A stretch of DNA of 18,385 bases from Oscillospiraceae bacterium (GTDB lineage: Bacteria; Bacillota; Clostridia; Oscillospirales; Ruminococcaceae), in the NCBI GenBank assembly GCA_015067375.1, contig SVMQ01000014.1, forward strand, positions 1 through 18,385, in the 5' to 3' direction. The notes under the pieces are model-generated. The model saw only the letters and a list, made by a program, of their open reading frames with translations, was not told where the DNA came from and did no database searches. Numbering within the stretch: the first letter of the stretch is position 1; each line of letters opens with the position of its first letter. The translations under genes were made by a program, and so were the position numbers. Of this stretch, positions 1 through 6,729 are shown one piece after another.

Positions 1-308
1 GCGCGGCGGTTTCGTGCGACGGTACGTTCAGCTCCTTTGCAGCGGCTATCAACGGCTGCAAGAGCATCTACAGAAAGGTGAAGATCGGCTGTGCTGTGCA
101 GATAGCAGGTCTTGCGCTTGGTGTGCTGCTGATATTCATCTTTGCGTTCCTTGGTCATTATGATATTGAGAGTGCAAATGCAGCATATTTTGCTCCTACA
201 CGCACGAATTATTTCAACCTTTATAATGGTTTCTATATTGCACTGTACAATCTCGTCTGGATGGGACTGACTGCACTGTCACAGGCGATCGGTAAAATAA
301 AGACATGA
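1..308 (+). CDS. Partial membrane protein C-terminus, possibly P-type ATPase-like
   Basis: The reading frame is open from base 3 to a TGA at 306-308, so this is the last 101 residues of a gene that starts outside the window. It contains two strongly hydrophobic segments: one begins just after the IYRKVKIGC stretch, the other lies near the C-terminus (FYIALYNLVWMGLTALSQAI). The stretch before the first segment (DGTFSSFAAAINGCKSIYRK) resembles the hinge that joins the P-domain of P-type ATPases to their last membrane helices, where a D-x-F-S-S...A...G(R/K)-x-I-Y pattern is common. That assignment is an inference from a short fragment; a different multi-pass membrane protein is possible. The stop overlaps the tadA start (ATGA), suggesting translational coupling. 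An internal GTG at 78 is probably not the start. Confidence 0.75.
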   Translation, partial: AAVSCDGTFSSFAAAINGCKSIYRKVKIGCAVQIAGLALGVLLIFIFAFLGHYDIESANAAYFAPTRTNYFNLYNGFYIALYNLVWMGLTALSQAIGKIKT

Positions 309-763
309 CGCTGGACGAGGAGTATATGCTCCGAGCGCTGGAGCTTGCCGAAAAGGCGTATGCTCTCGGTGAGATACCCGTTGGTGCATTGGTGGTTTCA
401 CCTGAGGGTGAAGTGATAGGCGAGGGCTACAATCAGCGCGAGCTGCTTGGCTCTCCGACAGCGCACGCTGAGGTGCTTGCGATAGAGCAGGCAGCAAAGC
501 GGCTGGGGCAGTGGCGGCTGAGCGGATGTACGCTGTATGTCACGCTGGAGCCATGCCCGATGTGCGCGGGAGCGATTATGAATTCCCGTCTGAAGCGCGT
601 GGTGTATGGCGCATTTGATGACAAAAACGGCGCGTGTGCATCGGTGACGTGTCTGTTTGCAAAGCGTTTCACGCACATCCCTTTCGTGCGCAGCCGTGTG
701 CTTTCGGAGCAGTGTTCTGAGATACTCACGCGGTTTTTCAAAGAGATAAGAGATAACGAATAA
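305..763 (+). CDS. tadA: tRNA-specific adenosine deaminase TadA
   Basis: A 152-aa protein of the cytidine deaminase fold, the usual size for TadA. It should deaminate A34 of tRNA-Arg(ACG) to inosine in the cytoplasm, as a homodimer. The zinc/catalytic motif HAE is at residues 54-56 (H54, E56) and the second zinc motif PCPMC is at 83-87 (C84, C87). The N-terminal MxxALxLAxxAxxxGEIPVGA pattern is typical of the family. The ATG at 305 overlaps the stop of the preceding membrane-protein gene by the ATGA arrangement. In many Firmicutes tadA is followed by the SRP RNA gene, but no SRP RNA signature is visible here; a transporter gene follows after a 91-nt hairpin-rich gap. Confidence 0.96.
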   Translation: MTLDEEYMLRALELAEKAYALGEIPVGALVVSPEGEVIGEGYNQRELLGSPTAHAEVLAIEQAAKRLGQWRLSGCTLYVTLEPCPMCAGAIMNSRLKRVVYGAFDDKNGACASVTCLFAKRFTHIPFVRSRVLSEQCSEILTRFFKEIRDNE

Positions 764-770
764 CAGGGCG

Positions 771-798
771 TACCTTGCAAAGACAGCTTTGCAGGGTA
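771..798 (+). other. Strong RNA hairpin downstream of tadA
   Basis: Twelve paired bases (771-782 with 787-798, one G-U wobble at 775/794) close a 4-nt ACAG loop. No U-tract follows, so it is not a standard intrinsic terminator. It may be a processing or stability element between tadA and the flippase gene. Confidence 0.7.
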
Positions 799-817
799 TC
801 GTCATGAATAGAAAGAA

Positions 818-841
818 AAGCAGCCCGCAACGGAGCTGCTT
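818..841 (+). other. Second RNA hairpin just before the flippase RBS
   Basis: AAGCAGC (818-824) pairs with GCTGCTT (835-841), and an inner CCG/CGG helix closes a 3-nt loop, with A834 bulged. It ends four bases before the Shine-Dalgarno sequence at 845-851, so it could affect initiation at 855. Only two U residues follow it. Confidence 0.65.
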
Positions 842-854
842 AACAGGGAAGAGA

Positions 855-2285
855 ATGAACAAGTACCAGAAGCTGGCCAGCAACACCCTAGTGTTGGCTA
901 TAGGTCAGTTTGGCTCCAAGTTGCTTGTGTATGTAATGCTGAAATTCTACACAAGTATGCTGGGCACTGACGGTTTCGGCGACGTTAACCTTATCATTAA
1001 CGTGTCGGCATTGATGATATCCGTCGTGACGCTCTCGATAAGCGAGGGCGTGCTTCGCTATGGTCTTGACAAGGGAAACAACGGAAAACACGTTTTTTCC
1101 ATAGGCATAAACGTTGCGGTGGTCGGACTTGCGATATTTGCCGCGTTCATTCCACTGCTTGGATTTATTGAGTTTTTGTCCGACTACAAGTGGCTGATAT
1201 TCATGTATGTCTGCACTGGCAGCATAAAGGGAATATGCAGCATCTACGTCCGCTCGCGCGGCCATGTCAAGCTTTATGCGATAGACGGAATACTGACCAC
1301 GGTGACGAACATACTGTTCAATCTGCTGCTGCTTGGCGTGTTTGATCTGGGTGTGCTTGGCTATGTGCTGTCAGTATCGCTTGCTGACCTTTGTTCGATA
1401 GTGTTTCTCAGCATCAGGGCGAAGCTTCCAAAGAAGTATCGTCCCCTCGGCAACGACAGGATGCTGCGCACTGCTATGATACGCTATAGTATCCCGCTGA
1501 TGCCCACCACGATAATGTGGTGGATAATCAACGTGTCGGATACCATCATGGTAAAGATAATCCACGGCAGCGATGCAAACGGTGTTTATTCGTTCGCATA
1601 TAAGTTCCCTAATCTTGCTGCTATCGTCGTGGGAATATTCCTGCAGGCGTGGCATATGTCAGCGATAACCGAGCGAAACTCGCGCACGATATCCAATTTC
1701 TACTCAAACGTATTCAGTCTGATGCAGACGGTAATGTTCATTGCGGTTGCAGGCATCATGCTTGTGCTGCGCCCGATAATCATGCCGTTTTTCGGAAGCG
1801 AGGGCTTTGAGTATGCCTATTTCTATGTTCCGTGTCTGCTTGGCGCGGTGCTGTTTCAGTGTTCGAGTAACTTCATGGGAAGCATCTACGAGGCGAGCAA
1901 CAAGACCTCGCACAGCTTTGTGTCATCGGTCATCGGTGCAGCGTCTAATGTGCTGCTTAACCTGCTTCTGCTGAAGCCTATGGGAGTTATCGGCGCGGCT
2001 GTGGCAACATTGGTGAGCTACATTATCGTTTTTGTATATCGTGTTATCGACACCAAAAAATATCTTTACATGAAGATAGATTACCGCAAGACTGTGGTGA
2101 ACCTGATTTTGATCTGTGGAATGGCGGCATCTGTCATGTTCCTTGAATATGGGCTGATCCAGAACGTTATCAACGTTGTGCTGTTCATTGTCATCGTGGC
2201 TATCAATTTCCGCAGCGCGGTTAGGGCGGTCAAGATGTTTATCTCAAGAAGAAAGGGAACTCCCTCAGAGCCACAGAAGCAGTGA
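855..2285 (+). CDS. Polysaccharide/oligosaccharide flippase family membrane transporter (MOP superfamily)
   Basis: A 476-aa very hydrophobic protein with about 12-14 predicted membrane helices, the size and pattern of Wzx/MurJ/MATE-like MOP-superfamily transporters. The start NTLVLAIGQFGSKLL and the GTDGFGDVNLI segment after the first helix match the usual N-terminus of polysaccharide biosynthesis flippases. Its likely role is to flip a lipid-linked glycan across the cytoplasmic membrane; the substrate cannot be told, and no glycosyltransferases are adjacent. I chose ATG 855 because AGGGAAG at 845-851 sits just upstream and the protein then begins in the family-like way. In-frame starts further upstream (TTG 789, ATG 804) lie inside or between two hairpins and would add a poorly conserved tail. 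A two-way terminator follows the stop. Confidence 0.88.
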   Translation: MNKYQKLASNTLVLAIGQFGSKLLVYVMLKFYTSMLGTDGFGDVNLIINVSALMISVVTLSISEGVLRYGLDKGNNGKHVFSIGINVAVVGLAIFAAFIPLLGFIEFLSDYKWLIFMYVCTGSIKGICSIYVRSRGHVKLYAIDGILTTVTNILFNLLLLGVFDLGVLGYVLSVSLADLCSIVFLSIRAKLPKKYRPLGNDRMLRTAMIRYSIPLMPTTIMWWIINVSDTIMVKIIHGSDANGVYSFAYKFPNLAAIVVGIFLQAWHMSAITERNSRTISNFYSNVFSLMQTVMFIAVAGIMLVLRPIIMPFFGSEGFEYAYFYVPCLLGAVLFQCSSNFMGSIYEASNKTSHSFVSSVIGAASNVLLNLLLLKPMGVIGAAVATLVSYIIVFVYRVIDTKKYLYMKIDYRKTVVNLILICGMAASVMFLEYGLIQNVINVVLFIVIVAINFRSAVRAVKMFISRRKGTPSEPQKQ

Positions 2286-2305
2286 TATATCCGCTAGGAT
2301 AAACA

Positions 2306-2330
2306 AAAAGACGGCACAGAGCCGTCTTTT
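2306..2330. terminator. Bidirectional intrinsic terminator
   Basis: AAAAGACGGC pairs perfectly with GCCGTCTTTT around a 5-nt ACAGA loop, giving U-runs on both strands. It sits between the convergent flippase and XRE-regulator genes and can end both transcripts. Confidence 0.92.
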
Positions 2331-2351
2331 GAAAGATTTGAAGATATCGTA

Positions 2352-3017
2352 TCAGTTGAATTTCCCGAGAGTTTTTTCGGAGGTCTTTACGATGCTTAGC
2401 AGCGCACTTGCCTGAGTGGGGAACTCCTGCTCGATACGCGAGGTGGAGATGCGCTCGTCCTCAGTGCCGTTTCTGGCGGCTGAACGCGCCTTTACGTCCT
2501 CAACAGACATTGCGGCAGAGGTAAGACCTGCAACATTCTCAGCAGGGATGCTGAATGTGTTTTCGTCGTTGTTCTTTCCCGCACTGTAAAGCATACGGAA
2601 ACTCCTGTACACCGCGAGTGCAAGGAACGAGCCGATCGCCTTTGAAAGCTCGCTGTTCTTTGCTTTGAGCAGGAGCGTATAGATTATCTCGATGGAGTTG
2701 GTTAGTAGCTTTTTCTGCAAGTGTGTGACCGCACCCGAGATAGGCCCGTCGTATCTTTCAGCAACAGTGCTTTCGGGCAGTTGCTGCTCTGTGACGTTTC
2801 CGCCGTTGCTCATGGGCGAGCGGCCGAGAAGGTAGTCAACAGAAACATTGTAATAATCAGCAGCACGTACAAGAAAATCAAGTCCGCACTCGCGCTTTCC
2901 GTTTTCGTAGTGGGACAGCAGAGCCTGTGTTACTTCAAGGTCGGCTGCAACCTGCTTCTGACTGAGCTTGCGCTCTTTGCGAAGCAGCGTCATGATACGC
3001 GGGAAATCCTTATTCAT
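2352..3017 (-). CDS. XRE-family transcriptional regulator with uncharacterised C-terminal region
   Basis: A 221-aa cytoplasmic DNA-binding protein. Residues about 7-62 form a Cro/CI-type helix-turn-helix (LRKERKLSQKQVAADLEV...LLSHYENGKRECGLDFLVRAADYYNVSVDYLLG), a textbook XRE domain ending in the common VSVDYLLGR motif. After a linker, residues about 90-145 are mostly helical and hydrophobic and may dimerise or sense a ligand; I do not recognise this part. The start at 3017 is supported by AGGAG about 8 nt upstream (TAGGAGAAAATAT then ATG). An in-frame ATG at 3056 would add 13 residues without a clear ribosome site. It is divergent from the phosphatase operon, so that operon or the regulator itself are candidate targets (inference). 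Confidence 0.9.
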   Translation of the reverse strand: MNKDFPRIMTLLRKERKLSQKQVAADLEVTQALLSHYENGKRECGLDFLVRAADYYNVSVDYLLGRSPMSNGGNVTEQQLPESTVAERYDGPISGAVTHLQKKLLTNSIEIIYTLLLKAKNSELSKAIGSFLALAVYRSFRMLYSAGKNNDENTFSIPAENVAGLTSAAMSVEDVKARSAARNGTEDERISTSRIEQEFPTQASALLSIVKTSEKTLGKFN

Positions 3018-3106
3018 ATATTTTCTCCTAAAATTTTTCGTCTGATTTACGGACAACGCAAACCATTTTTCTTTTTCTGTCGGATGAGCAGGATATCGTC
3101 CCGAAA

Positions 3107-3123
3107 ATGCCGAAAAACGGCAT
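3107..3123 (-). other. Small hairpin in the regulator's 5' leader
   Basis: ATGCCG and CGGCAT pair around a 5-nt loop that reads UUUUU on the minus-strand transcript. It lies in the predicted leader of about 137 nt of the XRE gene. It could be a weak attenuator, but the stem is only 6 bp. Confidence 0.4.
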
Positions 3124-3160
3124 GAAAAGACAACTTTCCTAACATAATTCCTTATTGTAT

Positions 3161-3189
3161 ATTATAAACTCAATATTCCGATTTGTAAA
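3161..3189 (-). promoter_or_regulatory. Predicted SigA promoter for the XRE regulator
   Basis: On the minus strand TTTACA (3184-3189) and a perfect TATAAT (3161-3166) are separated by exactly 17 bp. Transcription would start near 3154. The 7-bp inverted pair TTGTATA (3155-3161) and TATACAA (3199-3205) flanks the promoter elements. Confidence 0.65.
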
Positions 3190-3226
3190 GTGTCATATTA
3201 TACAAAAAAACGACAGCTCTCTAGGA

Positions 3227-3232
3227 TATAAT
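3227..3232 (+). promoter_or_regulatory. Possible -10 box for the phosphatase-lipoprotein operon
   Basis: A perfect TATAAT lies about 75 bp before the phosphatase start, but the -35 position holds only an A-run. It is therefore a weak call that would need an activator or another -35. Confidence 0.3.
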
Positions 3233-3307
3233 TCATAATATTTCGTTGATTTCATGCGGTTTGTTGCAGATGTTGACGACGTGAGGGCTGAAAATGGAGG
3301 TATAAAC

Positions 3308-3916
3308 ATGAAAAATTACTACCTGTATCTTATTCGTCACGGCATAACACAGGGCAATCTTGACGGAAAGTACATCGGTCAGACCGACCTGCCGCTGTGT
3401 GCGGAGGGCACATCCACGATACGCTCGCTGACTGACATGGAGGTGTACCCCCCTGTGCAGAAGGTGTACAGCTCGCCTTTGAAGCGCTGCCTTGAAACAG
3501 CCGATATCATCTATCCCGATAGACAGCTGATGATAGTGGATGAGATCGCTGAGATGGACTTCGGTGATTTTGAGGGCAAGAAGCAGCAGGATATCGCTGA
3601 GCTGCCTGAGTATGTACAGTGGATAAAAGGCGGAGCGGATGCGTGTCCGCCGAATGGTGAGAACTACGGGGATTTCACGCTGCGCTGCATCAGCGGTCTT
3701 GATGTTATATTCAGCGATATGATGGCAAAGGATGTGACGCGCGCGGCGGTCATCACGCATGGCGGAGTAATAACGAACCTGCTTGCAGGCTACGGCTTGC
3801 CAAAGGGCAGACCTGCCGACTTTATGTGCGGCCCGGGTGAGGGCTTTGAGATAATGCTGTCAACGTTCCTGTGGCAGAAAGGCCCTGCATTTGAGATAAG
3901 CGGACGTATAGTGTAA
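3308..3916 (+). CDS. Histidine phosphatase family protein (phosphoglycerate mutase-like)
   Basis: A 202-aa cytoplasmic enzyme of the histidine phosphatase (2-His) superfamily. The catalytic RHG motif is at residues 10-12 (His11 takes the phosphate), Arg60 lies in SSPLKRCLETA, the general acid Glu82 lies in AEMDFGDFEG, and the second His is 151 in VITHGGV. All core residues are present, so it should be active. The substrate is unknown: relatives include cofactor-dependent phosphoglycerate mutases, alpha-ribazole phosphatase and broad phosphatases, and no cobalamin genes are near. ATG 3308 is chosen because GGAGG (3296-3300) is 7 nt upstream and the protein then begins a few residues before the first strand and RHG. 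It is first in a close unit; the next gene starts 12 nt after its stop. Confidence 0.9.
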   Translation: MKNYYLYLIRHGITQGNLDGKYIGQTDLPLCAEGTSTIRSLTDMEVYPPVQKVYSSPLKRCLETADIIYPDRQLMIVDEIAEMDFGDFEGKKQQDIAELPEYVQWIKGGADACPPNGENYGDFTLRCISGLDVIFSDMMAKDVTRAAVITHGGVITNLLAGYGLPKGRPADFMCGPGEGFEIMLSTFLWQKGPAFEISGRIV

Positions 3917-3928
3917 AGGAGAATTGAA

Positions 3929-4144
3929 ATGAGCACAAATGAACTGAGTATCCAACTTTTTGAGATGATGATACCGCATTATTGCTACTCCATAGGCGAG
4001 GAGCAGGATCAGCGTGTGTGTATGGTCGAGAACAGCGGAAAATGGCTCGTATACTTCTGTGAGGACGGCGAGAAGCTGGATCTTGAGGAGTATGCTGATG
4101 AGAATGCTGCCTGCGAGGACGTGCTGCGCAGGCTGAGCGAATGA
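3929..4144 (+). CDS. Small uncharacterised acidic protein (71 aa)
   Basis: A 71-aa soluble, acidic protein with no signal peptide. A good ribosome site (AAAGGAGA) precedes ATG 3929. The C-terminal half reads as a compact beta-beta-helix: GKWLVYFCEDGEK, then a short acidic linker, then ENAACEDVLRRL. The W-x-V-Y-F-x-E-x-G-x-K...A-C-x-x-x-L pattern reminds me of small immunity-type domains of clostridial toxin loci (Imm59-like), but this is recollection of a pattern, not a search result, and no toxin gene is next to it. The stop overlaps the start of the following lipoprotein gene (ATGA), so the two are probably translated together and may act together. Confidence 0.85.
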   Translation: MSTNELSIQLFEMMIPHYCYSIGEEQDQRVCMVENSGKWLVYFCEDGEKLDLEEYADENAACEDVLRRLSE

Positions 4145-5082
4145 GGCGCGCGGCGGCACTTGTGCTGCTTATCTCGGCGCTTGCGCTGGGAGGCTGCACA
4201 AGGGTGGAGGAGGATCAGCCGGTAGAGCTTACACCGCCTTTCTGGGAGGTGCATGACGAGCAGACAGGCGGCACGCTGTATCTGCTTGGTTCGATGCACG
4301 TCGGAAAAAAGGATACATACTACCCCGACTATGTGCTTGACGCCTATGAAAGCAGTACCGTTATAGCAGCCGAGGTGGATACCGAAGCGGAGCAGTCTGT
4401 CATACTTGAGGGTATGCAGCATCTGATGTGTCCTGTCGGCACGGACGCCAAGGCGTTTTTCGGTGAGGATTATACGCGCGTGACGGATTTCATGAAGAGC
4501 AAGGGCCTGTATACTCCTGCGCTTGACGGGTATATACCGTATTTCTGGAGTTCTTATCTGTCAACGGCGGTGGCTGAGGAATGCAGACTGTACTCCAATT
4601 ACGGAAGTGAGACCTTTTTCCTCGAAAGTGCGCATGAAGATGAAAAGACCATCGTCGAGATAGAAAGCTTTGACGAGCAGTATCTGATGATGTCGGAGAT
4701 ACCGATGTCGATACAGCTGCTGTCGATAGATCTGGCGATAGGCGAGGAACACTACGCTGAGCAGCAGGAGAGTACCAAGGCGCTTTATGAGGCGTGGTCT
4801 ACTTTTGACGAAAAGGCGCTTGAAACGCTGAACACATCGCTCTATGACGGCGTGCCGCCTGAGCTTAATGAGGACTATGCGGCTTTTGTGGATATGATGT
4901 ATATCGACCGTCAGCAGAAGATGGCTGATGCGGCAGTTGAGCTGCTGAAGAGCGGTGATACGTCATTCATGCTGGTAGGCGCGGCGCATTTCTATGTCGA
5001 GGAGGATATCCTCACCCTGCTTGAAGCAGAGGGCTACACGATAACAGAGGTGCGCTCGGATGATGCTGCACAGGCAGCGTGA
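4141..5082 (+). CDS. TraB/GumN-like lipoprotein
   Basis: A 313-aa predicted lipoprotein. The N-terminus is a short lipoprotein signal with lipobox LGGC (Cys19). The mature part begins with a strand ending in LYLLGSMHVG (GSMHVG at 50-55), followed by AAEVD (77-80) and, near the C-terminus, DTSFMLVGAAHFYVEEDILTLLEAEGY. GxxH motifs near both ends with a long helical middle are the hallmark of the TraB/GumN family (related to the TIKI/EreA-like metalloenzyme fold). Both histidines and nearby Glu residues are present, so a metal-dependent hydrolase is plausible, but bacterial members have no settled function. The start overlaps the preceding stop by ATGA; the SGNH lipoprotein gene begins 53 nt after its own stop. 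It would sit on the outer face of the membrane. Confidence 0.88.
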   Translation: MRRAAALVLLISALALGGCTRVEEDQPVELTPPFWEVHDEQTGGTLYLLGSMHVGKKDTYYPDYVLDAYESSTVIAAEVDTEAEQSVILEGMQHLMCPVGTDAKAFFGEDYTRVTDFMKSKGLYTPALDGYIPYFWSSYLSTAVAEECRLYSNYGSETFFLESAHEDEKTIVEIESFDEQYLMMSEIPMSIQLLSIDLAIGEEHYAEQQESTKALYEAWSTFDEKALETLNTSLYDGVPPELNEDYAAFVDMMYIDRQQKMADAAVELLKSGDTSFMLVGAAHFYVEEDILTLLEAEGYTITEVRSDDAAQAA

Positions 5083-5135
5083 CTATGGATATTTCTGCCG
5101 ATAAGGCAGTGAGAATAAGCAAAGGAGAATTTAAA

Positions 5136-6506
5136 ATGAAAAGATTATTATCTGTTTTACTTGCAGCGTGTGTTATCATGACAGCGGCAGGCTGCAGCAA
5201 GACCGAAACAAGCGATGGAGCGACTGACACCAGCGCTGTACAGTCTGACAGTGTTGCTGATGCAGCGGGGGATACCTCTTCCGCGACAGAGAGTACAACA
5301 GCAGCCACAGAGAGTACTACATCTGCTGCAGAAAGCACGACCGCTGCCACTGAGGTAACATCCGCTCCCGAGCAGCAGCCCGATATCGACTACTCCGCGC
5401 TGACAGAGGAGGAGATATACGACCTTATGGTTGAGCGTTCACTGATCACAACAGGCGACATGACGCGCATGGCTAATGTTCTTGACAGAGCGGCAAAGGG
5501 CGAGACAATCACCGCGGCATACATAGGCGGCTCTATCACCGAGGGCTATCATGACAACCTCACTCTTGCAGAGGATCAGAAGTGGGCGAAGATGAGTACC
5601 ACATGGCTCAGTGAGCAGTTCCCCACCGCGACAGTGAACTATGTAAACGCGGGTCTCAGCGGCACTCCGTCCATCCTCGGCAATATGCGACTTGAGCGTG
5701 ATGTGCTTGCAAGCGATCCTGATATCGTTTTTGTTGAGTTCGCGGTAAACGACGGCAATGCAAACGAGTTCAAGTATGCATACGAGTCGCTGGTGCGTAC
5801 TCTGCTGACACAGGACAAGGATATTGCAGTAGTGCTGCTGTTCACCATCGTCGAGAGCGGTCACACCTGCCAGCCGCACATGACTGAGATAGGTAAGCAT
5901 TATGGTCTGCCTATGATAAGCCTGCCCGACTCTATGTGGGTCGAGATACAGGAGGGCAGAATGACATGGGATGACTATTCGGGCGACCAGTCACATCCTC
6001 ATGTCGAGGGCAGCAAGCTCGTGCGCGACCTTATCATAAATTACTATGAAAATGTTATCCCTGCAGTTGCTGATAACGTAGGTGAGGTAGATAAGACACT
6101 GCCCGATCCTTTGTTCAGTGATGACTATATGAATATGCACTTCCTTGAGAGTACTAACCTTGAGGTAACAACAGACGGCTTCGTTGAGTATGAGACCTAC
6201 CACTGGTTCAAGAATGGCTGGTTCTACAAGGGCGACAAGGGCGCTTCGCTGAAGTTTACCGTTGACTGCTCCAAGCTTGCTATGGTATTCAAGGCTAACA
6301 ACAGCAAGGTATACGGCGACGCGCAGATATTCATTGACGGAGTGCAGACTACAACTGTATCCTCCAATATGGAGAGCGGCTGGAACAACCCTGAAACACA
6401 GTACATCATCAATGAGAGCGAGCCTGCAACTCATGAGGTCGAGATAGTTGTTGAGGGCGGAACTCCCTGCTGCTTCTACATCATGGGATTTGGCTATTGT
6501 GAATAA
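5136..6506 (+). CDS. SGNH/GDSL-family hydrolase lipoprotein with C-terminal beta-sandwich-like domain
   Basis: A 456-aa predicted lipoprotein. Residues 1-20 are a lipoprotein signal ending AAGC (Cys20); 21-80 form a Ser/Thr/Ala-rich linker with three ESTT repeats. The SGNH catalytic domain follows: block I GGSIT (Ser133), block II Gly173 (NAGLSG), block III VND with Asn205, and block V DQSH (Asp284, His287). The last 120 residues or so are beta-rich (about 330-456) and probably form a carbohydrate-binding or accessory domain. Such proteins in gut clostridia are often esterases that remove acetyl or other acyl groups from plant or cell-wall glycans; the substrate here is unknown. ATG 5136 is chosen because AAAGGAGA (5121-5128) is well spaced and gives a proper signal peptide. 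A GTG at 5079 would put a charged tail before it. A terminator follows. Confidence 0.9.
   Translation: MKRLLSVLLAACVIMTAAGCSKTETSDGATDTSAVQSDSVADAAGDTSSATESTTAATESTTSAAESTTAATEVTSAPEQQPDIDYSALTEEEIYDLMVERSLITTGDMTRMANVLDRAAKGETITAAYIGGSITEGYHDNLTLAEDQKWAKMSTTWLSEQFPTATVNYVNAGLSGTPSILGNMRLERDVLASDPDIVFVEFAVNDGNANEFKYAYESLVRTLLTQDKDIAVVLLFTIVESGHTCQPHMTEIGKHYGLPMISLPDSMWVEIQEGRMTWDDYSGDQSHPHVEGSKLVRDLIINYYENVIPAVADNVGEVDKTLPDPLFSDDYMNMHFLESTNLEVTTDGFVEYETYHWFKNGWFYKGDKGASLKFTVDCSKLAMVFKANNSKVYGDAQIFIDGVQTTTVSSNMESGWNNPETQYIINESEPATHEVEIVVEGGTPCCFYIMGFGYCE
5289..5351 (+). repeat. Three 7-residue coding repeats in the Ser/Thr linker
   Basis: Three consecutive 21-bp coding units specify ESTTAAT, ESTTSAA and ESTTAAT. 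This is a low-complexity linker expected to be extended and perhaps O-glycosylated, separating the lipid anchor from the catalytic domain. Repeat number could vary between strains. Confidence 0.85.
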
Positions 6507-6543
6507 GATCGGCGCTAAGCAGTGCGCTGAAAAAATGCAACGT

Positions 6544-6570
6544 AAGCGCACCTGTTTCGGGTGCGCTTTT
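6544..6570 (+). terminator. Intrinsic terminator of the phosphatase-SGNH operon
   Basis: AAGCGCACC (6544-6552) pairs with GGTGCGCTT (6560-6568), followed by a U-run. It lies 37 nt after the SGNH stop. Confidence 0.9.
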
Positions 6571-6643
6571 GCACTTTTGAATAACGCTTAATCAGTTAGC
6601 TTAGGCTATCCGCGACGGTTTGTCAGAAAAATATCAAAATTGT

Positions 6644-6701
6644 GCATTACCGCTAATTTTCGGAGAAGAATTTCTACAAAATTACCGAAAATATTTAATG
6701 C
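6644..6701. repeat. Imperfect inverted repeat upstream of the hyd promoter
   Basis: GCATTA (6644-6649) mirrors TAATGC (6696-6701) and ATTTTCGG (6656-6663) mirrors CCGAAAAT (6685-6692). Inside the loop, AGAA (6664-6667) and TTCT (6672-6675) can pair. A direct ATTACCG repeat (6646-6652 and 6681-6687) overlaps it. It may be a regulator binding region. Confidence 0.55.
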
Positions 6702-6706
6702 GAAAT

Positions 6707-6724
6707 TTGTAGATTTTTTAACGG
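6707..6724. promoter_or_regulatory. Candidate Rex (NADH-sensing repressor) operator
   Basis: The 18-mer TTGTAGATTTTTTAACGG matches 10 of the 14 fixed positions of the clostridial Rex consensus TTGTTAANNNNTTAACAA: both TTGT and TTAAC are intact. It covers the region between -35 and -10 of the hyd promoter, where a repressor would block transcription. The A/T-rich setting makes a chance match possible. Confidence 0.4.
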
Positions 6725-6729
6725 AGATA

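Noticed and set aside
764..854. Possible SRP RNA gene after tadA
   Set aside because: The position suits many Firmicutes, but the conserved GGAAGGAAGCAGC-type tetraloop region is absent; the stems are simple hairpins.
789..854. N-terminal extension of the flippase from TTG 789 or ATG 804
   Set aside because: No good ribosome site; the segment overlaps two hairpins and does not look like the family N-terminus.
398..886. A 162-residue minus-strand frame over tadA
   Set aside because: It overlaps tadA fully and has no ribosome site or recognisable domain.
5079..5135. GTG 5079 start of the SGNH lipoprotein
   Set aside because: It would place 19 mostly charged residues before the signal peptide; ATG 5136 has a strong ribosome site and a correct lipoprotein signal.
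5289..5351. CRISPR-like or mobile-element repeat
   Set aside because: The repeats are contiguous, in frame and encode a Ser/Thr linker; there are no spacers.
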